Shown here piece by piece: positions 6,512 to 13,638 of a stretch of 19,643 nt of DNA; within the stretch, counting starts at the first letter, position 1, and every line of letters begins with the position of its first letter. This DNA comes from JBPOFY01 sp049889815. Lineage in GTDB: Bacteria; Verrucomicrobiota; Verrucomicrobiia; Opitutales; Coraliomargaritaceae. The position numbers were made by a program, and so were the translations under genes. The stretch is from NCBI GenBank assembly GCA_049889815.1, contig JBMHCR010000016.1:1-19643 (forward strand), in the 5' to 3' direction. The notes beneath the pieces were generated by a model that saw only the letters and a program-made list of their open reading frames with translations, was not told the DNA's origin and made no database searches.

Positions 6512-8065
6512 TCAGCCTGAACGACGCCACTGATGGCTCTTCTCCCAGAGTAGACGTTCACTGGCAAGCGGACCCCAAGAGCCGGCTGCATACTCCTCTA
6601 AGCCGTTCTGACCACATTCTTCCCAATGTTTAAGAATGGGTGTCACCAAGTTCCATGATGCCTCGGTTTCATCACCACGGATAAACAACGTGCTATCGCC
6701 AACCATCGCATCGAGAATCAAACGCTCATAGGCTTCAGGCGTGTTTGAGCCAAAAGTTGTCGCATAACGGAAGTGCATCTTGACTGGCTGAGTGCGAGTT
6801 TCCAAACCGGGCACCTTCGAGTTCATCACCAAAGTGACCCCCTCATCGGGCTGGATACTGATCACCATTGTATTTGGCGCAACATTGAAGCGCTTACCTT
6901 CAGAGAAAAGAATGCCTGGGGGACGTTTGAACTGAATCGCGATTTCACTCGCACGGCGGGCCATGCGCTTGCCCGAGCGAATGTAGAAAGGAACGCCCTG
7001 CCAGCGCCAGTTGTTGATCGACAAGCGCAGCGCAGCATAAGTCTCAGTGGAGGAATCTGCAGGAATGCCTTGCTCCTCCATGTAACCCTTTACCGGATTG
7101 CCATTGACAAGACCGCTGGTGTAGCGAGCACGGATCACGTCGCCTCCTCCTGGCTTCAGCTTGAGTGGTTGAATGGCCTTCAAAACCTTCACTTTTTCAT
7201 CGCGAATCGATTCAGGATCCAGCGATACCGGCGGCTCCATCGCAGTAAGCGCCACTAATTGCATCGTGTGGTTCTGAATCATATCACGCAGCGCACCACT
7301 GGTCTCGTAGTAGCCACCACGTGTGCCGACACCGAGACTCTCCGCCACAGTGATCTGCACATTATCGACGTATTCGCGATTCCACATCGGCTCGAAGATC
7401 GAGTTTGCAAAACGCTGCACCAAAAGATCCTGAACTGTCTCTTTGCCGAGATAGTGGTCGATTCGATAAACCTGCGTTTCTTCGAAGACGTTGTTGATGA
7501 CTGCGTTGAGTTCACGCGCCGAGTCCAAATCCTTACCGAAAGGCTTCTCAATAATCACTTTGGAAGCAAACTTGGTATGCAAATGCGCCTTCGCCATACC
7601 ACTCGCGCCCAGATTCTTAATGATTGGCTGGAAAACACCTGGAGGCGTTGAAATATAAAACAAGCGCTGCACGGCGCGACCGAGATCCTTCTCGATTTTG
7701 TTGATACGCTCGGCCAGCGATGTGAAGGCATCAAGATCATCGTATCCGCCATCATGATACACCATATACTGGCGGACACGCTCCCAAATATCTTTGTTTA
7801 AAGGACGCCGTGAGTGCTCATTAATTGCCTCGTCCATAATTTTACGAAACTTATCGTTCTCGATAGGCTTGCGGCCATATCCGATCAAATGGAACTCACC
7901 GGGCAGCAAATTATCCACACCTAGATTGAATATAGCTGGCACAAGCTTACGTGCAGTCAGGTCGCCAGAGGCACCAAAAATCACCATAATGGTCGGCGGA
8001 GCACCGCGATGCTTACTCAAGCCCTTCAAAAAAGGATGTCTTTGTTCTTCAATTTGGTCTGTCAT
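6512..8065 (-). CDS. zwf: Glucose-6-phosphate 1-dehydrogenase
   Basis: Oxidises glucose 6-phosphate to 6-phosphogluconolactone with reduction of NADP+, the first step of the oxidative pentose phosphate pathway; cytoplasmic. The nucleotide-binding motif FGASGDLTARK is at about residues 30-40. EKPFGKDL is at 173-180. The active-site motif RIDHYLGKE is at 201-209, with the catalytic histidine after D203. IRSGKRM follows further on. The ATG at 8065 gives 517 residues, close to the family norm. A longer frame to 8125 would overlap the end of yraN by 47 bases and adds unconserved residues, so it is rejected. The gene sits 13 bases after yraN and 45 bases before the OpcA-like gene, forming one likely transcript. 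Confidence 0.97.
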   Translation of the reverse strand: MTDQIEEQRHPFLKGLSKHRGAPPTIMVIFGASGDLTARKLVPAIFNLGVDNLLPGEFHLIGYGRKPIENDKFRKIMDEAINEHSRRPLNKDIWERVRQYMVYHDGGYDDLDAFTSLAERINKIEKDLGRAVQRLFYISTPPGVFQPIIKNLGASGMAKAHLHTKFASKVIIEKPFGKDLDSARELNAVINNVFEETQVYRIDHYLGKETVQDLLVQRFANSIFEPMWNREYVDNVQITVAESLGVGTRGGYYETSGALRDMIQNHTMQLVALTAMEPPVSLDPESIRDEKVKVLKAIQPLKLKPGGGDVIRARYTSGLVNGNPVKGYMEEQGIPADSSTETYAALRLSINNWRWQGVPFYIRSGKRMARRASEIAIQFKRPPGILFSEGKRFNVAPNTMVISIQPDEGVTLVMNSKVPGLETRTQPVKMHFRYATTFGSNTPEAYERLILDAMVGDSTLFIRGDETEASWNLVTPILKHWEECGQNGLEEYAAGSWGPLASERLLWEKSHQWRRSG

Positions 8066-8078
8066 ATCTAGAGTCTGT

Positions 8079-8510
8079 TTAAGCTGAAAAGAGCGCGACG
8101 TTTGCGTAATGACGGACTTCCCCACTGCCGCTGTTGGAAATGGCTACGTCGATAATGTCAAAACGGAAGTATTTTGGTGAATTCTGCAATCGCTTTAAAT
8201 AGTTTCTAAAGGCACGCTGCAAAACCTCTTTTTTATGTTTTCCTATAGAATGATAGCCAGAAACCAAGGCATCTTCGGCCCGAGCGCGAACTTCGACGAA
8301 AACCAGAATTTCGCCATCGCGACAGATCAAATCGATCTCATCTCGCTTGTATCGCCAATTCCGAGCGATTAACTTGTAGCCTAGTTCTCGTTTGCAATAC
8401 TCAGCAGCCAAGTTTTCGCCGAATTGGCCTCGCGCTGCCCGCGAGCTATCCTCGGGCAGTGTTTTCGAGCAACCGAAAATTTGTTCACGAAGGCGATGAA
8501 TTATATTCAC
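8079..8510 (-). CDS. yraN: YraN/UPF0102 family protein
   Basis: Small protein of the UPF0102 group, which has a restriction-endonuclease-like fold and is proposed to act on nucleic acids such as recombination intermediates; the cellular role is not settled. The visible signature is ARGQFGENLAAEYCKRELGY, then ARNWRYKRDEIDLICRDG and LVFVEVRAR. D and E of DEIDLI and E of VEVR match the PD-(D/E)xK metal site. No ATG lies upstream in frame; the GTG at 8510 and a TTG at 8516 are the options. A perfect TATAAT on the minus strand (plus 8531-8536) could be the -10, which would leave a leader of only about ten bases. It leads the zwf/OpcA run. Confidence 0.88.
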   Translation of the reverse strand: MNIIHRLREQIFGCSKTLPEDSSRAARGQFGENLAAEYCKRELGYKLIARNWRYKRDEIDLICRDGEILVFVEVRARAEDALVSGYHSIGKHKKEVLQRAFRNYLKRLQNSPKYFRFDIIDVAISNSGSGEVRHYANVALFSA

Positions 8511-8530
8511 AGGCAAATAGACATTCAGTA

Positions 8531-8536
8531 ATTATA
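8531..8536 (-). promoter_or_regulatory. Possible -10 element for yraN-zwf-opcA
   Basis: Reads TATAAT on the minus strand, 21 bases before the GTG start of yraN. No convincing -35 stands at 16-18 bases (AGGAGC at 17). The same bases read TAATTATAT on the plus strand, so a divergent promoter toward the FAD oxidoreductase is also possible. Confidence 0.3.
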
Positions 8537-8564
8537 TGTCACAACAGCATACAGCTCCTCAGCC

Positions 8565-9641
8565 ATCAAACAATCATCAACATCAAAGACACTCATCGTA
8601 GGCTCCGGGCTGGCCGGATGCCTGCTCGCGTGGCGTTTGGAGCAAGCGGGGAAGCCATTCACCATCATCGGGAGCAGTGAACTGCCCAATGCTTGGTCCG
8701 TCGCAGCTGGTATTATCAACCCAGTAACCGGCCGCTGGATGACCAAGAGCTGGAACATCGACACCCTGCTACCTGAGGCGCGTGGGGCCTACCAAAGTAT
8801 CGAAGCGCAGTTTGGAGTTAAGGTTTACTATCCGATGCCTGTGCGCCGCTACTGCCAAAACGAAGAAGACGTCAAACGCTGCAGGCGCCGTATTCGCAAT
8901 CCACGATATGGCGATGTGCTTGGCGACTACGCAGAGCCAGGCGCAGGCCCTGAAGCCATACGGGACAGGCATGGAAGCTTCGAAATTCTGCAAGCTGGAT
9001 ATGTTGATCTGCCCGTGCTCATCGGGAAACTGCAGAGGCATTTTATCGATTCTAACAATTTAACAGATGAGCGATTCGACTACAGCCAACTGCAAGCGCA
9101 GTCAGGCAGCTGGAACTACAAGGGAAAGTCCTATGAGCAAGTAGTCTTTTGCGAAGGGACTGGCATAAGCGAAAACCCTTGGTTCAAGCACCTACCACTC
9201 ACTCCTGCAAAAGGTGAAACATTGATCCTGAAGTCCGAGACTTTGGAGCTTCCACGCTCCATTTATCACAGTACGAAGTGGTTGCTTCCTTACGAAGCCT
9301 CGCGATTCCGAATCGGGGCCACCTACGATGAATCCGACCTTGTGCCCAAACCATCGGCCAAAGGGAAACAGGAGCTTTTACACGCCGCATCAGTCATACT
9401 TAGAAGCAAACGAGACCTTAAGGTCGAAGCGCACTTCGCTGGCTTACGCCCGAGCACGAAGGATGCGCGACCCTTCCTTGGAGCACATCCTTCCCGCCGC
9501 AGTCTGTATGTCTTGAACGGCCTCGGCTCCAAAGGAGCATCCCTCGCACCTGAAATGGCGCGACAACTTTTTGAACATATATTCGCTGGCCGCCCGATAG
9601 ATACTGAAATCGATATACATCGATTTGAAAAATCCGAATAA
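8565..9641 (+). CDS. FAD-dependent oxidoreductase (DadA/ThiO/MnmC(o)-like), start unclear
   Basis: Predicted flavin amine oxidase of the DAO fold. The dinucleotide-binding motif IVGSGLAGCLLAW comes first, then AAGIINPVTGRW, and the flavin-end motif HFAGLRPSTKDARPFLGAHP, with NGLGSKGASLAPEMARQL at the C-terminus. Known relatives oxidise glycine or D-amino acids, or act as the oxidase domain of MnmC on carboxymethylaminomethyl-uridine in tRNA. The next gene, three bases on, is an MnmM-type methyltransferase, so a tRNA role is attractive but inferred. The start is odd: the frame opens after TAA at 8529 but has no ATG, GTG or TTG until TTG 8637, which lies beyond the Rossmann glycines and would give a broken protein. 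ATC at 8565 is taken here as a tentative start. An ATG at 8536 is in another frame. Confidence 0.85.
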   Translation: MKQSSTSKTLIVGSGLAGCLLAWRLEQAGKPFTIIGSSELPNAWSVAAGIINPVTGRWMTKSWNIDTLLPEARGAYQSIEAQFGVKVYYPMPVRRYCQNEEDVKRCRRRIRNPRYGDVLGDYAEPGAGPEAIRDRHGSFEILQAGYVDLPVLIGKLQRHFIDSNNLTDERFDYSQLQAQSGSWNYKGKSYEQVVFCEGTGISENPWFKHLPLTPAKGETLILKSETLELPRSIYHSTKWLLPYEASRFRIGATYDESDLVPKPSAKGKQELLHAASVILRSKRDLKVEAHFAGLRPSTKDARPFLGAHPSRRSLYVLNGLGSKGASLAPEMARQLFEHIFAGRPIDTEIDIHRFEKSE

Positions 9642-9644
9642 ACC

Positions 9645-10205
9645 ATGCAGCTCACACGACTCGCACACCACTACTTAGAGACACACCTGAACGATGGTGC
9701 ACTTGCTATCGATGCCACCGCGGGTAACGGACACGACACCTTGAAGATGGCTGAACTTGTCGGTGCGACGGGCATCGTCATCACCGTGGATATCCAGTCC
9801 GAGGCAATTGAGTCGACTCGGAAACGTCTGAACGAATCGGGACTTGAATCAGCGAGACTGATCCATGGGGATCATGCAAAGGTTCTATCCGAGCTCTGCA
9901 ATGAATACAGCGATCATGCTGCCGCGATCACCTTCAACCTCGGATATCTTCCGGGCAGTGATAAACAAGTGCAGACAAATCCAGAGACAACGCGCGCAGC
10001 CCTAGATGCAGCAATGACCCTACTCTCTAAAGAGGGCGTCCTACTTGTGACCGCATATCGTGGTCACAGCGGAGGAATTGAAGAAGCCTCGGCGGTTGAA
10101 GAATGGATGCGTGTAAAGCAAACTGAAGGCTATACTATCAAATCACACGAACCAAGCGCGATACGTATTCCACCTATTCTATGGGTGCTTAAGGACGGGG
10201 GCTAA
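9645..10205 (+). CDS. mnmM: tRNA methyltransferase MnmM-like (YtqB family)
   Basis: Class I SAM-dependent methyltransferase of the YtqB family (once called rRNA methylase-like). B. subtilis YtqB is now assigned as MnmM, which methylates 5-aminomethyl-(2-thio)uridine to mnm5(s2)U at tRNA position 34. Visible motifs are DATAGNGHDT (23-32, SAM binding), VDIQSEAI (48-55, acidic residue for the ribose), FNLGYLPGSDK (97-107, family signature) and YRGHSGG (138-144). The 186 residues match the family length of about 190. It starts three bases after the FAD oxidoreductase stop, so the two are one operon. Its last 27 bases overlap the end of the DUF4838 gene on the other strand. No Shine-Dalgarno is visible, so coupling to the upstream gene is likely. 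Confidence 0.9.
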   Translation: MQLTRLAHHYLETHLNDGALAIDATAGNGHDTLKMAELVGATGIVITVDIQSEAIESTRKRLNESGLESARLIHGDHAKVLSELCNEYSDHAAAITFNLGYLPGSDKQVQTNPETTRAALDAAMTLLSKEGVLLVTAYRGHSGGIEEASAVEEWMRVKQTEGYTIKSHEPSAIRIPPILWVLKDGG

Positions 10206-12578
10206 GACGCCAAAATCAACCGAGTGAAGCTCTAAATAATCTCCCTCATATTGACGTGAAGTTATAAAATGAACACGCACATCGTACGCACGCTCTGGAG
10301 ACTTAAATGGAATGACTAGGTGCTGCACTTCATCCGACTCACCCCATGGCAACTGCAGCGGCAAATCCGTTCGAAGGCGTTTACCGTTGATGTCGGTCCA
10401 AATTAACTTGATCTGCGTTCGATTATCCGGGCTGATACGCCACGCGAGTTTCGTATCCAATAGATAAATACGTTCAGGAAACACCGGCTCATCCCTAAAA
10501 ATTGCGAAAACATCTGCCCCAGATACATGAATCCCACGGTCGGCTTCCACTCCAGTAATTTTCAGATGCTGCGCTGCCCGGAAGTCAAAGTGCCACCCAG
10601 TCACTCGGGGCAACTCAGGGCCAAGAAAATTGAGTTGATACCCCTCCTCATGATTCAACACGATATTCTGAAACGTCGATCGATAGCGTGCAGGTTCAGC
10701 AAGCCAAGCAGCCAAGCTAAAATCATCTCGTTCAGGAGAGAGAGAACCCTTTTTCGCCATTTCGACCAGTGTCAACGGCTTCGGGTCACTTTGTAACTGC
10801 CGCGTAAATGCATTCAATTGGCGATGAAGCGGCTGCGCAGTGATCTGATCAGAGACGATCTCGTAATGGGCACGCTTCTCCTCATAGTTTAACAACAGCT
10901 CATCGAGGCTCGGCGAGCCGGCAAGGGTTTCGATAACCAATGATCTGCGCGATTGGTTAAATTCGGCATACGCTTGTGTGAATGCAAAGGCCTGGGAAAC
11001 AATGTCCACGCGCGCCGCTCTACGGATATCACCCTCGACTGCCGCTTTGGCCTGATTCAACAATCCGCGCATTTCAGCTAGCAGCTCTAAGGGGAACAGG
11101 CCTATGCCCGCCTCATCCTTATAGAATTTTATCCAGTCCGCCCTCCCTTCGTGTTGATTGCGGTGGGACTCCGCCATCCCATAAAATGCGCGCATCGGCT
11201 CGGCGGCATCACCAAAGAAATGCGTGTAATACTCATCGAGCAAAGCGTCTGCATCCTGATTAACATTCCACAGCAACTCACTTGCGAGCCATGCCTTTGG
11301 CCCGTCGAGCCCCCAAGCAGACGGGAGCTGCGAATAAAATACATCCACGCCTTCGTTGCTTAGATATTTAAGACTCTGGTCAATCCAATCCGACATTTGG
11401 CGAGGATATGGATAGGGCGCTCCAAAATAATAATCCCATGTCGCAATGCGCTCTGCACCGGAATCGGCCCAGCGTGCAATCAATGCTTTATCTTCAGCAC
11501 GATAGTCTGAGTCGTGCCATTGCGCACGGTCAGATGTGAGAACTGGCATGACTCGAGAATGCAGCTCGATAGATGGCGACGGCTCCGTCCAAAAATAAGC
11601 CAGCGCAGTGAGATAGCGCGGCTCACCGTCAACCGTCTGCCAATAGCCCGCCTCATCGAAAACCTTTTCTGCCACTGCGTTCATGAAGCCGAATACGTAA
11701 TCGGTGTAGTCCGGACGTGTTCGAAAATACTTGAGAGGTGTGACCAGTGCTTGGGTCTGCTCAGACTCATCGAACATGACGTTGTCATTGATCGAAAGAG
11801 AGAAGCTGTTTGCTGCCGGATTGCTCGAGAAATGTGCAATCGCTGCCTCTGCTGCGATATCGATCGCTTTTGGATGCGCGAGATGCGGCTGCGGATCACG
11901 GGCTCTGTTTCCTTTAGGCTCACGAACCCGTCCTTTTACCACTGAAAACACTTCCCGATTTGTTTCGAACAGCTGTGGGGTGAAAATATCTGCCAGCGCA
12001 TGATTGAATTTGAAAGAACGGTTAAGACGGTTGCGGCGGCCATAATCGGTTTGAACCGGACGTAGAGTGCGCTGTGCAAACGATGGCGCCTCTTTCCATA
12101 TACCCTCGGCGAACTTTTGCGGAGGACGCCCGAAATACTCGAGACCAAGGTCAGTTGGCCAAAACCAGCGGGCACCCAGAACGTCTCGACATAGTGCATA
12201 GGCGGCGTTTACAAGTCCTTCTTCGGACGCTGCTCGCACCCAAAGCGTCGTGCGCTTTCTCTGAATGGTAAAGCTCCCCGAGCTATCTCGCTGGTGAGAC
12301 AACTGAAAGTGTATCGACTGTTTGGAGGATGTTTCCCCATCCGCCACAATTTCAGGACGAATACCCACTCGATCAGAATAGACGTCCTGCAGATCTTCTG
12401 CTGCCGCAACCAAGCGCTGATTGGTAAAATCTGGTAAAATAATTCGTTCAACCTGAGCAATTGATAGCCGCGCAGAACTGGGCACTTGTTTGGGGAGCCA
12501 ATTCGCCGCTCGCGAATTTTCCGCGTGAACAATAAGCGGAAGCCCAAAAAGAAGACAGATGACGTGGATCAATGGCAT
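10179..12578 (-). CDS. Exported DUF4838 / glycoside-hydrolase-like protein
   Basis: Large secreted protein of 799 residues with a signal peptide (MPLIHVICLLFGLPLIVHA, then E20). The segment WVRAASEEGLVNAAYALCRDVLG-ARWFWP resembles the N-terminal domain of alpha-glucuronidase-like glycosidases. The central part (LSINDNVMF, YTDYVFGFMNAVAEKVF, LAYFWTEPSP, ERIATWDYYFGAPYPYPR) fits the DUF4838 domain found in polysaccharide-degrading Verrucomicrobiota and Planctomycetota. The C-terminus looks like a beta-rich binding module. The substrate is unknown; a plant, algal or animal glycan is a reasonable guess. The frame stays open to a TTG at 12656, but the ATG at 12578 fits the signal peptide, with GGGAAG five bases upstream. 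TTGCGG (12614-12619) and TACAAT (12592-12597), 16 bases apart on this strand, form a possible promoter. Confidence 0.82.
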   Translation of the reverse strand: MPLIHVICLLFGLPLIVHAENSRAANWLPKQVPSSARLSIAQVERIILPDFTNQRLVAAAEDLQDVYSDRVGIRPEIVADGETSSKQSIHFQLSHQRDSSGSFTIQRKRTTLWVRAASEEGLVNAAYALCRDVLGARWFWPTDLGLEYFGRPPQKFAEGIWKEAPSFAQRTLRPVQTDYGRRNRLNRSFKFNHALADIFTPQLFETNREVFSVVKGRVREPKGNRARDPQPHLAHPKAIDIAAEAAIAHFSSNPAANSFSLSINDNVMFDESEQTQALVTPLKYFRTRPDYTDYVFGFMNAVAEKVFDEAGYWQTVDGEPRYLTALAYFWTEPSPSIELHSRVMPVLTSDRAQWHDSDYRAEDKALIARWADSGAERIATWDYYFGAPYPYPRQMSDWIDQSLKYLSNEGVDVFYSQLPSAWGLDGPKAWLASELLWNVNQDADALLDEYYTHFFGDAAEPMRAFYGMAESHRNQHEGRADWIKFYKDEAGIGLFPLELLAEMRGLLNQAKAAVEGDIRRAARVDIVSQAFAFTQAYAEFNQSRRSLVIETLAGSPSLDELLLNYEEKRAHYEIVSDQITAQPLHRQLNAFTRQLQSDPKPLTLVEMAKKGSLSPERDDFSLAAWLAEPARYRSTFQNIVLNHEEGYQLNFLGPELPRVTGWHFDFRAAQHLKITGVEADRGIHVSGADVFAIFRDEPVFPERIYLLDTKLAWRISPDNRTQIKLIWTDINGKRLRTDLPLQLPWGESDEVQHLVIPFKSPERAYDVRVHFITSRQYEGDYLELHSVDFGVLAPVLKHP

Positions 12579-12591
12579 GAGCGCTTCCCAT

Positions 12592-12619
12592 ATTGTATCC
12601 AATTCAGTTGAACCCGCAA
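12592..12619 (-). promoter_or_regulatory. Possible promoter of the DUF4838 gene
   Basis: On the minus strand TTGCGG (plus 12614-12619) is followed after 16 bases by TACAAT (plus 12592-12597), five of six matches to the -10 consensus. Transcription would start only about seven bases before the ATG at 12578, giving a nearly leaderless message. The rest of the 268-base gap up to sdhB (12598-12846) shows no gene that I can support. Confidence 0.3.
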
Positions 12620-12846
12620 AGACATTTTCGTGAGGCAAAGAGAGTTGGAGACTCAACAGATCTTAGTGGACCAGTGCCGCTTCTTCTACAGGAACTGACT
12701 TACTGAGCAAGTCGGAGTTTATTTGAGCCTTGAAGCGTCAGTCGTCAGAAGTGGAGGCTCGAGAGGAATCGTGCAACATTAAGACGAGCTGATGTTTCAC
12801 CATTCGACTAAAGTGACCCCTAGGCCCCGAAAATTCATATTAAACT

Positions 12847-13620
12847 TTAAGAGACAGGCTCAAAGAAGCTCTTTGCCTGAGCCACAGCGTAGTCCCTGTT
12901 CAACTGTGCAATCATATCTAGCGGAATACCCTTTGGACATGCTGCCTGACACTCGCCGATGTTTGTGCAACCCCCAAAGCCTTCGCCATCCATCGTGGTG
13001 ACCATTGCAATCGAACGGCGATCCTTCTCCGCCTTGCCTTGCGGAAGGCTATTCATATGGGACACCTTCGCAGATGTGAACAGCATCGCGGAAGCATTCG
13101 GACACGCTGCCACGCAAGCGCCGCAGCCGATACAAGCCGCTGCATCCATCGCATAGTCAGCAGTTTGCTTATCAATCGGCATGGCATTCGCGTCAGGTGC
13201 ACTACCAGCGCGCCCCGTAATAAAGCCACCCGATTGGATAATCCGATCGAAAGCTGACCGATCCACAACAAGGTCTTTGACGACCGGAAATGGTTTCGCG
13301 CGGAAGGGCTCGATGGTAATGGTCTGACCATCGTGGAAATGGCGCATATGCAGCTGGCAGGCAGTCGTGGCTTTTTGCGGGCCATGAGGCACCCCATTGA
13401 TCGTCATCGAGCACGAACCACAAATACCCTCACGGCAGTCATGGTCGAAGGCGACTGGCTCGTGTCCCTCGGCAACTAACTTCTCAGAGAGAATATCAAG
13501 CATCTCAAGGAAAGAGGAACCTTCGGAAATATCTTCGAGCTTGTATTCGACAAACTTTCCTACGTCCAAGCGGTTCTTTTGGCGCCAAACACGGAGAGTA
13601 AGAGTCATTGTTTTTTCCAT
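12847..13620 (-). CDS. sdhB: Succinate dehydrogenase iron-sulfur subunit
   Basis: Carries electrons from the flavoprotein to the membrane quinone site through three iron-sulfur clusters. Cluster ligands are visible. The [2Fe-2S] site is C62-REGI-C67-GS-C70 with C88. The [4Fe-4S] motif is C163-IG-C166-GA-C169 with C-P at 173. The second set is C218, C224 and C228 in GGCTNIGECQAACPKGI. The 257 residues and the motif wording (DCREGICGSCSMTINGVPHGPQ) match the Bacteroidota/Verrucomicrobiota b558-type enzyme. The start is either ATG 13620 or ATG 13608; neither has a clear ribosome site. It is the last gene of sdhCAB, 18 bases after sdhA. No terminator hairpin is seen just downstream. Confidence 0.96.
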   Translation of the reverse strand: MEKTMTLTLRVWRQKNRLDVGKFVEYKLEDISEGSSFLEMLDILSEKLVAEGHEPVAFDHDCREGICGSCSMTINGVPHGPQKATTACQLHMRHFHDGQTITIEPFRAKPFPVVKDLVVDRSAFDRIIQSGGFITGRAGSAPDANAMPIDKQTADYAMDAAACIGCGACVAACPNASAMLFTSAKVSHMNSLPQGKAEKDRRSIAMVTTMDGEGFGGCTNIGECQAACPKGIPLDMIAQLNRDYAVAQAKSFFEPVS

Positions 13621-13638
13621 CGTTCGTATTGGGTTGGC

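Noticed and set aside
8066..8125. Longer zwf start at 8125
   Set aside because: It overlaps yraN and adds residues before the conserved G6PDH start; ATG 8065 fits better.
12579..12656. Longer start of the DUF4838 gene at TTG 12656
   Set aside because: It would bury the signal peptide that begins at the ATG 12578.
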